A DNA stretch of 11,141 nt. Origin: an uncultured Candidatus Melainabacteria bacterium. Its GTDB lineage: Bacteria > Cyanobacteriota > Vampirovibrionia > Gastranaerophilales > Gastranaerophilaceae. Of the stretch, positions 1-6,498 are shown piece after piece (position 1 is the stretch's first letter; every line of letters starts with the position of its first letter). The stretch is from positions 1-11,141 of the forward strand of contig CALEJY010000198.1 in assembly GCA_937898445.1 (NCBI GenBank). The letters run 5' to 3'. Made by a program: the position numbers and the translations under genes. A model generated the notes under the pieces. It had not been told where the DNA came from and searched no databases. It worked only from the letters and a program-made list of their open reading frames with translations.

Positions 1-13
1 AGCCACTTGTGTC

Positions 14-136
14 AATGTTGGTGATATTTGTAATGCTTATCTAAAAAGTTTTTCATGGTCTATCAATGCTGATTTAGAACCCCTCACCCTGCCCTCTCCC
101 ACAAGGGGCGAGGGGAAAGAAGAAAATGTTGGTGAT
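14..136. repeat. 12-bp direct repeat pair flanking the GC-rich palindrome
   Basis: AATGTTGGTGAT occurs at 14-25 and again at 125-136. The copies are 111 bp apart (37 codons), so both read NVGD in the open frame. They bracket the GC-rich palindrome, as a target-site duplication or a local in-frame duplication would. Confidence 0.6.
80..115. repeat. GC-rich palindromic repeat (CCCCTC...GAGGGG)
   Basis: A GC-rich island in AT-rich DNA, with perfect ends CCCCTC (80-85) and GAGGGG (110-115) and further C-rich/G-rich pairing inside. In the frame of the downstream prepilin it would read PLTLPSPTRGEG, a peptide I recognise as the translation of a REP-like intergenic repeat found in many bacteria. 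It carries no stop in that frame. Confidence 0.7.
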
Positions 137-955
137 GTGAAAGAAAATAACTTCAACGATAAGGTCTACTCACTATTCACTACTCACCATTCACTTATTC
201 ATAACGATACGGACTTTTCACGTTTCACTTCTCACTTTTCACTAAGAAAAACTGCCTTCACTCTCGCAGAAGTTCTTGTAACACTCGGCATAATCGGTGT
301 GGTTTCAGCGATGACTGTTCCAACTTTGATGCAGAATTATCAACGTCAGAGTTATGTAACTCAATTACACAAAGTTTATAATGAAGTTCAACAGGCAACA
401 TTGAGAAAGTTGACTGATACCAATGCTATAAATTTGGTTGAGGCTGGCTTAACAACTACTGATAGTATGAAAACTTTTTTGCATGATTATTTTAAAGTAG
501 TTCAAGATTGTGATAATGGTGTTGCTGCTCCTTGTTTTGTTAGTGATTATAAAAATTTGAATGGAGGGGCATTTACTCAAATCAATGGTAACAAATGGAC
601 TGCCGGAGCGTGTGTTTCTTTAGCAAGTGGAGCTTCTATTTGTATGGACAAACCTACTTGGTTTACGGTTAATTATAATGGAGTTGCTCAAACTGCAGGA
701 AATGTGTTTGTTGATATAAATGGGCGAAAAGGTCCAAATATTGTTGGTAGAGATGCGTTTTATATGGCAATATTCACAGATGGCGTTTTAGATGCTGGAA
801 ATGTAACTCCAATTTGCAGAACTCAAGGTGTTTGTAATGGCGGCTCTATTGAAAGTGCAAGACTGTTAGGAAATTCTTGTGAAAATTCTACTACAACATC
901 AGACTATGCTTGTTTTGGAAAAATTCTTAATGCAAATTGGCAAATGGAATATTAA
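137..955 (+). CDS. Type IV prepilin-like / type II secretion pseudopilin-like protein
   Basis: A class III signal sequence is clear: R37-K38-T39-A40, then F41-T-L-A-E45 and a hydrophobic stretch to about residue 62. Prepilin peptidase would be expected to cut between A40 and F41, with E45 as the conserved Glu5 of the mature pilin. The mature protein would be about 232 residues, inserted in the inner membrane and assembled into a pilus or pseudopilus. The C-terminal half has several Cys (C124, C133, C158, C168 and later) and a D-NG-KGPN-GRD segment near 193-206, typical of this pilin group and possibly metal- or fold-related. GTG 137 is the only ATG/GTG/TTG codon in frame before the signal; it lacks a well-placed ribosome site. 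The frame is open leftward to base 2, so the protein may start outside the window. Residues 15-37 are a low-complexity H/F/T/S stretch, not a normal short leader. Family call is confident; exact pilus role is unknown. Confidence 0.85.
   Translation: MKENNFNDKVYSLFTTHHSLIHNDTDFSRFTSHFSLRKTAFTLAEVLVTLGIIGVVSAMTVPTLMQNYQRQSYVTQLHKVYNEVQQATLRKLTDTNAINLVEAGLTTTDSMKTFLHDYFKVVQDCDNGVAAPCFVSDYKNLNGGAFTQINGNKWTAGACVSLASGASICMDKPTWFTVNYNGVAQTAGNVFVDINGRKGPNIVGRDAFYMAIFTDGVLDAGNVTPICRTQGVCNGGSIESARLLGNSCENSTTTSDYACFGKILNANWQMEY
168..244 (+). repeat. Degenerate tandem YTCAYT-type repeat within the prepilin leader
   Basis: Two blocks (about 168-200 and 213-244) of 6-8 base units resembling TTCACTT or CTCACTA are separated by a short spacer. 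They translate as Ser/Phe/Thr/His-rich sequence just before the prepilin cleavage site. The segment looks like a simple-repeat expansion rather than evolved protein sequence. Confidence 0.55.
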
Positions 956-1005
956 TTTTAAAATCTCCCGTATAACTTGAAAATAAATTTTGCGCGTGGT
1001 ATTTT

Positions 1006-1023
1006 TATAATTACGAAATTATA
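1006..1023 (+). promoter_or_regulatory. Putative gltX promoter -10 within a small inverted repeat
   Basis: TATAAT at 1006-1011 is a perfect -10 hexamer about 33 bases before the gltX start. It is the left part of a perfect 7-bp inverted repeat, TATAATT (1006-1012) and AATTATA (1017-1023), with loop ACGA. No convincing -35 is at the right distance, so the promoter call is tentative. Confidence 0.4.
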
Positions 1024-1043
1024 AATAGAATCGAGGAAAATTT

Positions 1044-2513
1044 ATGACAGAAGTTAGAGTAAGAATTGCTCCGTCACCAAGCGGAAACTTACATGTTGGT
1101 ACTGCAAGAACTGCATTGTTCAATTACTTGTTTGCTAAGAAAAATAACGGCAAATTTGTTTTGAGAATTGAAGATACTGATGCTGAGCGTACTAAACAAG
1201 AATACATTGATAATATTTTTGATAGCTTGAAAGCTTTGGGTTTGAACTGGGACGAAGGTCCTGATGTTGGTGGTCCTTACGGTCCTTATACTCAATCTGA
1301 AAGATTTGATATTTATCCAAAATATGTTCAAGAATTGCTAGACAAAGGTTTTGCTTACGAATGTTTCTGTACTCCGGAAGAACTTGAACAAGAAAAAGAA
1401 GAAGCATCAAGAAACAAAAAACCTTATGTTTATACAAAAAAATGCTTGAATTTGACAGAAGAAGAAAAAGAAAAACTTAGAGCAGAAGGTAGAAAACCAG
1501 CAATCAGATTTAATATTGCAAAAGCTCAAAAAGCTTTCCATGATACTTCTATGTTGACTTTTGATGATATGGTTAAAGGCGAACTTCATGTTGACACAAA
1601 CTTGCTTGGCGATTTCGTTATTATGAAATCAAACGGAACTCCAACTTACAACTTCGCCGTTGTAATTGATGATATGTTGATGAAAATTTCTCACGTAATC
1701 AGAGGTGAAGACCATATTTCAAATACTTTCAAACAAATCTTGATTTTTGAAGCTTTGGGCGCAGAAGTTCCAAAATTCGGTCACTTAGGAATGATTTTAG
1801 CTCCTGATAGAAGTAAGCTTTCAAAACGTCACGGTGCAACTGCCGTTTCTGAATTTGTTGAAAAAGGCTATTTGACTGACGCTTTGATTAACTTTGTTGC
1901 TCTATTGGGTTGGTCACCTTCTGATGGTCAAGAAATTAAGACTGTTGATGAAATCGCTCAAGATTTCAGAATACACGAAATTTCTTCATCTAACTCAATT
2001 TTTGAATACGATAAATTGAACTGGATGAACAGTCATTATATCAAAATGCTTTCAATTCCTGAATTGAAGGAAAAATTGAAACCGTTCTTGACTAAATACG
2101 ATTTGAATGAATTGACAGATGCTCAATATACTCGTATGGTTGAAGTTACTTACGAACCATTGACATTGTTGTCAGATATTACTGATGCTGTTCCATACTT
2201 CTTTGGAGAAGATGTTGTAATGGAAGACAAAGCAAAAGAAACTCTTGATACAGAAGTTTCTCAAGATGTTTTGAAAACATTTATGGAACAAGCAAAAGAC
2301 TGGGAATGGACAGAAGAAAACTTGCACGAAAAATTGGAAACTTTCAGAGCTTATTACAAGGAAAAAGGTGTTAAACCGAAAGTTACAATGTGGGCAATCA
2401 GAGCAGCAGTTACAGGTAGAACTTGTGGAGCTGATATGACTGCAATCCTTGCAATTATTGGTAAAGAAAAAACATTCCACAGAGTAAAAGCTGCAATGAA
2501 ACAAACTGTTTAG
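1044..2513 (+). CDS. gltX: Glutamyl-tRNA synthetase
   Basis: Class I aminoacyl-tRNA synthetase that charges tRNA with glutamate using ATP in the cytoplasm. The HIGH-type motif is H17-V-G-T20 after PSPSG, and the KMSKS-type motif is K258-L-S-K-R262. A zinc site appears complete: C107-x-C109, Y130 and C134, with the same spacing as C98, C100, Y121 and C125 of the E. coli enzyme. The C-terminal half is the helical anticodon-binding part; 489 residues is normal length. The ATG is preceded by GAGG at 1033-1036 with 7-base spacing. Whether the enzyme is discriminating or also charges tRNA-Gln cannot be decided here, because no gatCAB or glnS gene is in view. The gene appears to be a single transcription unit ended by a strong terminator. 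Confidence 0.97.
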   Translation: MTEVRVRIAPSPSGNLHVGTARTALFNYLFAKKNNGKFVLRIEDTDAERTKQEYIDNIFDSLKALGLNWDEGPDVGGPYGPYTQSERFDIYPKYVQELLDKGFAYECFCTPEELEQEKEEASRNKKPYVYTKKCLNLTEEEKEKLRAEGRKPAIRFNIAKAQKAFHDTSMLTFDDMVKGELHVDTNLLGDFVIMKSNGTPTYNFAVVIDDMLMKISHVIRGEDHISNTFKQILIFEALGAEVPKFGHLGMILAPDRSKLSKRHGATAVSEFVEKGYLTDALINFVALLGWSPSDGQEIKTVDEIAQDFRIHEISSSNSIFEYDKLNWMNSHYIKMLSIPELKEKLKPFLTKYDLNELTDAQYTRMVEVTYEPLTLLSDITDAVPYFFGEDVVMEDKAKETLDTEVSQDVLKTFMEQAKDWEWTEENLHEKLETFRAYYKEKGVKPKVTMWAIRAAVTGRTCGADMTAILAIIGKEKTFHRVKAAMKQTV

Positions 2514-2532
2514 TAACAACAAAAATAAATTG

Positions 2533-2570
2533 AAAAAAGAGTAGAGCTTTTATGTCTACTCTTTTTTTTT
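2533..2570 (+). terminator. Rho-independent terminator after gltX
   Basis: AGAGTAGA (2538-2545) pairs with TCTACTCT (2555-2562) across loop 2546-2554, and the stem extends through A-T pairs to 2533/2567. A run of nine T follows at 2562-2570. The upstream A tract makes it plausibly bidirectional, serving also the minus-strand glycosyltransferase, although that gene ends about 170 bases away. Confidence 0.88.
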
Positions 2571-2611
2571 ATGATTTATTCAATGATGGTGTGGTTTTCA
2601 GGGATGAATTA

Positions 2612-2702
2612 TGTCGTTACGAGCAAATTTTAATTTGCGTAGTAATCTCATTATTTTTCTATATGATGGGATTACTACGTCGTTTCACTCCTCGTAATGA
2701 CA
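2612..2702. repeat. Palindromic intergenic element (GTCATTACGAG family)
   Basis: The left arm begins TGTCGTTACGAG (2612) and ends CGTAGTAATCTCA (to about 2650). The right arm, 2667-2702, begins TGGGATTACTACG and ends CTCGTAATGACA. The reverse complement of the right arm aligns with the left arm nearly end to end, with a diverged middle. This resembles the widespread GTCATTGCGAGGAGTGAAACGAC-like intergenic repeats. No ORF is inside; transcripts would fold into a long hairpin between two convergent genes. Confidence 0.7.
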
Positions 2703-2740
2703 GTTATGTTTGAGCTATCAAAATGAAAATAATTATAAAA

Positions 2741-3616
2741 TTAAAAAACTTTTCTTACGGTTAGTATTGTTAAAAATCCAAATAATTTATACTTTGCAGT
2801 ATATGGTGTATAATATTCTACTTTTAAAAGATTTATTCCAAAGCAAGAGATTTTTAATTTTTCGGCATTTTTGCTAGGTAATAGTATTGGAATATTATGG
2901 TCTTTCATAAACTTTAACATTTCTTTTTCAGCATAATCTCTGTCATCTGAGTGCTTTTTGCTTTTTTGAGTAACTGTTGAGCCTTCATTCTTTCTATAAT
3001 GATAGAATGTATTTGGAACAGTTACTAAGCCGTTTAATGAATAAATAACTTTTACAAGCCATATCATATCTTCATAATATCTTCCTTTTTCAAATGGAAG
3101 GTTTATTTTTAGGAGGCTTTCTCTTTTGTAGATTTTGTTCCAAACATAATTCCATTTTGGAATATATACTGCTTTTATTTTTTCTGCCGGATTTGTAATT
3201 TTTTCTTCTTTTTTATATTTAAGCCTTTTGGTTCTTAAAATTTTCCCTCTCCTATAATAACCCGCAGTTGCAATATCAACATTGTATTTTTGAGCGGCAT
3301 TATATAATTTTTCAAAAAAATCTTTATCAACCCAGTCATCTGCATCAACAAATCCAATATATTCTCCTTGTGCTTCAGAAATCCCATTGTTGCGAGCCAT
3401 TGAAACTCCTAAATTTGCTTGTTGAATAATTTTTATACGATTGTCTTTTGATTTGAATTTTTTTAATATTGTAAGCGAATTATCTGTAGAACCATCGTCG
3501 ATACAAATAATTTCGATATCTTTAAGAGTTTGATTTACTAACGAATTTAGACATTTCTTTAAATATTTTTCAGCATTAAAAACTGGTATAATAATTGATA
3601 TTTTAATGTTTTCCAT
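2741..3616 (-). CDS. Family 2 glycosyltransferase (GT-A fold)
   Basis: Predicted to transfer a sugar from a nucleotide-sugar donor to a surface glycan precursor (lipopolysaccharide, capsule or glycoprotein), acting at the cytoplasmic face of the membrane. The GT2 pattern is complete: IIIPVFNAEKYL at residues 8-19, IDDGSTD at 39-45 for nucleotide binding, V90-D-A-D-D-W95 as the DxD metal site, and E182-D183 in GRYYEDM as the likely catalytic base region. Y205-H-Y-R...GST is a frequent motif near the end of the catalytic domain in this family. No membrane helix is evident. At 291 residues it is slightly short but complete-looking. ATG 3616 has AAGGAGA about 7 bases upstream on its strand. It is isolated from other glycan genes here, so donor and acceptor cannot be inferred. 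Confidence 0.92.
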   Translation of the reverse strand: MENIKISIIIPVFNAEKYLKKCLNSLVNQTLKDIEIICIDDGSTDNSLTILKKFKSKDNRIKIIQQANLGVSMARNNGISEAQGEYIGFVDADDWVDKDFFEKLYNAAQKYNVDIATAGYYRRGKILRTKRLKYKKEEKITNPAEKIKAVYIPKWNYVWNKIYKRESLLKINLPFEKGRYYEDMIWLVKVIYSLNGLVTVPNTFYHYRKNEGSTVTQKSKKHSDDRDYAEKEMLKFMKDHNIPILLPSKNAEKLKISCFGINLLKVEYYTPYTAKYKLFGFLTILTVRKVF

Positions 3617-3692
3617 AATAATTCTCCTTATTTATGCTACAAAAATTTAGTACATTGGTTTGTTGTATGCGTATGGTATTTTGTAAAATTTA

Positions 3693-3762
3693 ATGTTTAC
3701 ATATATTTAAACATAAATATGTTAATGAAAACTTAAATGTTAATTTTTATGTATGTAAACAT
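3693..3762. promoter_or_regulatory. Candidate operator: inverted and palindromic repeats upstream of the XRE regulator
   Basis: ATGTTTACATA (3693-3703) and TATGTAAACAT (3752-3762) form a perfect 11-bp inverted pair 48 bp apart. Between them AACAT-AAAT-ATGTT (3710-3723) is a small palindrome with the same half-site, and another AATGTTAA lies near 3737-3743. The cluster sits between the divergent glycosyltransferase and regulator genes, next to the likely -10. Binding by the adjacent helix-turn-helix protein is inferred; AT richness raises the chance of coincidence. Confidence 0.4.
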
Positions 3763-3768
3763 CTAAAA

Positions 3769-3774
3769 TATAAT
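3769..3774 (+). promoter_or_regulatory. Putative -10 box of the XRE regulator gene
   Basis: A perfect TATAAT lies 37 bases before ATG 3812 and just after the right arm of the inverted repeat. The -35 region is poor, which would fit a regulated promoter. Confidence 0.4.
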
Positions 3775-3811
3775 AAAAATATACACTTGCATTATTAAAA
3801 ATTGTTCGTAT

Positions 3812-4189
3812 ATGTCATATTTTATTAAAAGAAATACGATTATGATGAAATTTGACGATAAAAAATTTATAGGTAATACGATAAAACTATATAGAAAAAA
3901 GTTGGGCATTACGCAATCAGAACTTGCGGAAATGGTTGATTTGAGTGACCAGCATATTTCAAGAATTGAAAGTGGGTGTTATATTCCTTCTTTAACAACT
4001 TTTTTTGATTTGGTAAATGTTCTTAAAATAGATTTGCAAGAATTTGGGTTTGGGATTGAAACAACAACAAATCCGGTAAAAAATGAACTATTAAATAAGA
4101 TATCTTCTGCTACAGATTTGGAACTGGTTTTTTATAATAATGCAATTAATGCAATAGATGATAGTTTGGAAGAAACTAAAAGAAAGTAG
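3812..4189 (+). CDS. XRE-family helix-turn-helix transcriptional regulator
   Basis: A small DNA-binding protein with a Cro/C1-type helix-turn-helix. The core is I33-T-Q-S-E-L-A-E40 (helix 2) and L44-S-D-Q-H-I-S-R-I-E-S54 (recognition helix), followed by P59-S-L-T-T-F-F-D as helix 4. The C-terminal 40 residues are helical and charged with no recognised ligand domain. The start is uncertain: ATG 3812 gives 125 residues, but ATG 3842 or 3845 (MMKF or MKF) would still keep the whole DNA-binding domain, and none has a good Shine-Dalgarno. The gene sits alone between a divergent glycosyltransferase and rsmH; repeats upstream suggest autoregulation. Similar proteins occur as phage, plasmid or TA-linked regulators and as stand-alone regulators; nothing here decides among them. 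Confidence 0.85.
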   Translation: MSYFIKRNTIMMKFDDKKFIGNTIKLYRKKLGITQSELAEMVDLSDQHISRIESGCYIPSLTTFFDLVNVLKIDLQEFGFGIETTTNPVKNELLNKISSATDLELVFYNNAINAIDDSLEETKRK

Positions 4190-4234
4190 TTTTTTATAAT
4201 TTTTATTTAGTTTTTTAAGTGGTTGAAATTTTCA

Positions 4235-4243
4235 TGCTACAAT
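4235..4243 (+). promoter_or_regulatory. Extended -10 promoter for a probably leaderless rsmH mRNA
   Basis: TGCTACAAT matches the extended -10 pattern TGnTATAAT with one change. It ends 6 bases before ATG 4250, so transcription would start at or next to the start codon. The bases between are nearly all T and contain no ribosome-binding site. Confidence 0.5.
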
Positions 4244-4249
4244 TTTTTT

Positions 4250-5185
4250 ATGGAAGAATTTACACATTATACAGTTATGAAAAATGAGGCCGTTGATGCG
4301 TTGGAATGTCAAGACGGCAAGATTTATGTTGATTGTACTCTTGGCGGAGGCGGTCATAGTGGTTTGATTTTGAGCCGCATTCAGCCAAACGGGAGATTGA
4401 TTGCGTTTGATGTGGATGAAGATGCTATTAAAACTTCGTCTGAAAGGTTAAAAGATTACAAAAACTTAACAATTGTAAAAAATTCCTATACAAATATTAA
4501 GGAAGTTTTACATTCTTTGGGTATCGAAAAAATCACCGGTGGCGTACTTTTTGATCTTGGCGCATCTTATCATCAGTTTCATAAGGGTGAAAGAGGATTT
4601 TCTTTTTCAAAAGAAGCTCCGCTTGATATGAGATTTAATCAAGATGCTGATTTTTCGGCGTATGATGTTGTAAACACTTATTCAGAGGATGATTTAGTTC
4701 GGATTTTTTCTGAATATGGAGAAGAAAGATTTTCAAAAAGAATTGCAAAAAAAATTGTTGAGCAAAGAAAGCTTAAAAAGCTTGAAACGACGACTGAATT
4801 AGCCGATTTGATAGTAAATTGCACCCCACATGTAAAATCGTCAATACATCCGGCTACTCGTGTTTTCCAGGCAATTAGGATTGAAGTTAATCAAGAGTTA
4901 ACAAATGTAAAAAATACTCTGAATGATGTGTTGGATTTATTAGATTTTGGTGCTATAATAAGTGTAATAAGTTTTCACTCTCTGGAGGATAGATTGGTGA
5001 AACACTTATTCAAATATCACTCGCAAAAATGCCACTGTGATAAGTCGCAAATGATTTGTCATTGCCCGCCTCCGATATTGGAGCTGGTAAACAAAAAACC
5101 GATAATGGCGAGTGAAGAGGAGATACGGGAAAATCCACCATCAAGAAGTGCCAAACTCAGAATAGCTAGATGTATAAGGCACTAG
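4250..5185 (+). CDS. rsmH: 16S rRNA (cytosine-1402-N4)-methyltransferase RsmH (MraW)
   Basis: SAM-dependent enzyme that methylates N4 of C1402 in the 16S rRNA decoding centre. Signature segments are all present, numbered from ATG 4250: HYTVM near 5-9, D-C-T-L-G-G-G-G-H-S around 27-37 (SAM motif I), FDLGASYHQFHKGERGFSF with PLDMRF around 101-127, HPATRVFQAIRIEVNQEL in the middle, and ISFHSLEDRLVK near the C-terminal part. The C-terminal Cys/His cluster (CHCDK...CHCPPP) is also common in the family. The 311 residues match normal length (about 310). The in-frame TTG at 4223 would add nine unconserved residues, so ATG 4250 is preferred. No Shine-Dalgarno is visible. The following gene is FtsL-like, as in the dcw cluster. 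Confidence 0.96.
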   Translation: MEEFTHYTVMKNEAVDALECQDGKIYVDCTLGGGGHSGLILSRIQPNGRLIAFDVDEDAIKTSSERLKDYKNLTIVKNSYTNIKEVLHSLGIEKITGGVLFDLGASYHQFHKGERGFSFSKEAPLDMRFNQDADFSAYDVVNTYSEDDLVRIFSEYGEERFSKRIAKKIVEQRKLKKLETTTELADLIVNCTPHVKSSIHPATRVFQAIRIEVNQELTNVKNTLNDVLDLLDFGAIISVISFHSLEDRLVKHLFKYHSQKCHCDKSQMICHCPPPILELVNKKPIMASEEEIRENPPSRSAKLRIARCIRH

Positions 5186-5227
5186 AACAATAAAAAGGTT
5201 AGAGAAGATAGTATTGGGGTATGCAAG

Positions 5228-5692
5228 TTGAATACAGCTAGAGTAAGAACAGAAGAATTTGAACAAGTTAGTTATTCACAAAGAGGTTATGCAAGTAATC
5301 CGATAAGAGAAGAAAATCAAGTTATCGAGGGGTATTTTCAAAAGGAGATATCACAGAAAGCTATGGCAATAAGAAAAGTAAATAAAACATTATGTGGATT
5401 ATTAGGAATAGCAGTGCTTGTCGCATTTGTTAGTTATTACTTTGCAATGTCAAATGAATTGGCATTGAATAAATTGAGCCGCCAAATTACTACTCTTAAT
5501 GATGAAAATGCAGAATTGCAAAATCATTTGGATAGATTGAAATCTTTTAACAATGTTGATAGCAAAATGATGCAATACAATATGTTGCAAAAAGCTGCTA
5601 AAGTTATTGAAGTTCAAGCAGTTCATTCTGCAACTCCTGTTGTTGCAAAGCCTGAAAAAACAGCATCTTTCAACTGGGCTATCGGGTATTAA
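5228..5692 (+). CDS. FtsL-like single-pass septum protein
   Basis: The topology is FtsL/DivIC-like: an N-terminal cytoplasmic region, one membrane helix at about residues 55-74 (LCGLLGIAVLVAFVSYYFAM), then a periplasmic heptad-rich coiled coil at about 78-107 (LNKLSRQI...LNDENAELQNHLDRL). FtsL diverges strongly in sequence, so the assignment rests on topology and on position directly after rsmH, where ftsL lies in the dcw cluster. Such proteins bridge FtsQ/DivIB and FtsW/FtsI in the divisome. The TTG 5228 start gives 154 residues with GGGG at 5216-5219 as a weak ribosome site. Internal ATG 5363 would give a more typical 109-residue FtsL and has AAAGGAG at 5341-5347, but about 15 bases away. 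The expected ftsI does not follow; opposite-strand genes do. Confidence 0.65.
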   Translation: MNTARVRTEEFEQVSYSQRGYASNPIREENQVIEGYFQKEISQKAMAIRKVNKTLCGLLGIAVLVAFVSYYFAMSNELALNKLSRQITTLNDENAELQNHLDRLKSFNNVDSKMMQYNMLQKAAKVIEVQAVHSATPVVAKPEKTASFNWAIGY

Positions 5693-5750
5693 TACATGAT
5701 TGATATTGGAAACAATACGGAATGTTGAAAGAATTTTTCGGAGTTGAAGA

Positions 5751-6044
5751 TTAGAATATTTTTCCGAATTTATCTATATTATTTTTTAGATTTTCATTAT
5801 CAATGTCATTGTAATTTAGAACATCAAACTGATATGGAGTTGGAAGTTCATCTAATTCAGATGCAATGTGTCTAAGGAGTTTGTCGTCAATATTTCCAAA
5901 CAATGCAAGGTCAATATCAGATGAAGGTTTATAATTCCCTTTTGCACGTGAACCAAATATTTTAACTTCTTTTATTTGCGGGTATTCAGAAAGTAATTTT
6001 TTTATTATTTCAATAGTTTTTTCTGATAAACCAAAATTATTCAT
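5751..6044 (-). CDS. mntA: MNT-family minimal nucleotidyltransferase, antitoxin of a HEPN/MNT pair
   Basis: A 97-residue protein with the minimal nucleotidyltransferase signature GSX10DXD: G31-S32 and D43-x-D45, plus a third likely metal acidic residue at D74 in YQFDVLNY. In characterised type VII systems (HepT/MntA), this enzyme neutralises the HEPN ribonuclease by adding AMP units to a tyrosine next to its active site. The start ATG 6044 overlaps the end of the HEPN gene by 8 bases, with GAAGGA inside that gene as ribosome site, so the two are translationally coupled. All three acidic residues are present, so it looks active. The antitoxin role is inferred from motif and partner; older annotations call such proteins nucleotidyltransferase domain proteins (HI0073 type). 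Confidence 0.88.
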   Translation of the reverse strand: MNNFGLSEKTIEIIKKLLSEYPQIKEVKIFGSRAKGNYKPSSDIDLALFGNIDDKLLRHIASELDELPTPYQFDVLNYNDIDNENLKNNIDKFGKIF

Positions 6045-6441
6045 TAATTTGTCCTTCTAAAAAAATAGATAATTCATTAAACATATTAAAATAATTAGTT
6101 AGAATATCGTTGCAAAGTCCTTTGGCAAATTCTTCTTTATATGTGTGGACAGTTTTATTTCGAGCTTCCATCATTTCAATCCAACCTTGTCCGTCATTTA
6201 TAAAATTCATTTTAAATGCTTCTTTGATAGAATCTCTAGGAGTATTTACCATAATTCCGCTATATTCAAGATAATCTTTTAATGTTTTCCAACCGAGTTC
6301 AAATGTCATTTCAAAAGCTTGAACCAATGCCATTGTATATATTTTTGAGTTTCCCTCTTTTTGAATACAATCTATCGTTTCAGAAAGATTTGAAAGCGCT
6401 TGTTTATAATTCTCAAAACGTTGAACCCAGCGAGTTTCCAT
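6037..6441 (-). CDS. hepT: HEPN-domain toxin (HI0074/HepT-like), type VII toxin-antitoxin
   Basis: An all-helical protein of 134 residues resembling the HI0074 family, once annotated as nucleotidyltransferase substrate-binding protein. R94-N-K-T-V-H99-T-Y101 matches the RX4HXY motif of HepT ribonucleases: Arg and His form the active site of the dimer, and the tyrosine is the residue AMPylated by the partner in the Shewanella system. The helices with F43-E-M-T-F-E-L-G-W-K and the P68-R-D-S segment are also typical. AAGGAGA lies 7 bases before ATG 6441 on its strand, and an extended -10 lies farther upstream. It is first in a two-gene operon with the MNT gene. RNase targets are not predictable here; the pair is intact and probably functional. 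Confidence 0.87.
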   Translation of the reverse strand: METRWVQRFENYKQALSNLSETIDCIQKEGNSKIYTMALVQAFEMTFELGWKTLKDYLEYSGIMVNTPRDSIKEAFKMNFINDGQGWIEMMEARNKTVHTYKEEFAKGLCNDILTNYFNMFNELSIFLEGQINE

Positions 6442-6462
6442 AAGATTATCTCCTTTTATTTG

Positions 6463-6471
6463 ATTATAACA
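6463..6471 (-). promoter_or_regulatory. Extended -10 promoter of the HEPN/MNT operon
   Basis: On the minus strand this reads TGTTATAAT, a full match to extended -10 TGnTATAAT. It is about 22 bases before the HEPN start and just upstream of its Shine-Dalgarno. No good -35 is seen, which is usual for extended -10 promoters. Confidence 0.55.
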
Positions 6472-6498
6472 TTAAAACAAGAAAATAAAAAATATTTA

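Noticed and set aside
3693..3762. CRISPR-like or iteron array
   Set aside because: The repeats are inverted, few and unevenly spaced, with no spacer pattern and no replication or cas gene nearby.
4223..4249. TTG start of rsmH nine codons upstream
   Set aside because: The added residues are not family-like, the ATG 4250 start matches normal RsmH length, and TTG 4223 overlaps the likely promoter.
5737..5768. Terminator between the FtsL-like and mntA genes
   Set aside because: Only a 6-bp pair TTCGGA/TCCGAA with a 20-base loop is present and no clear T run follows it; too weak to call.
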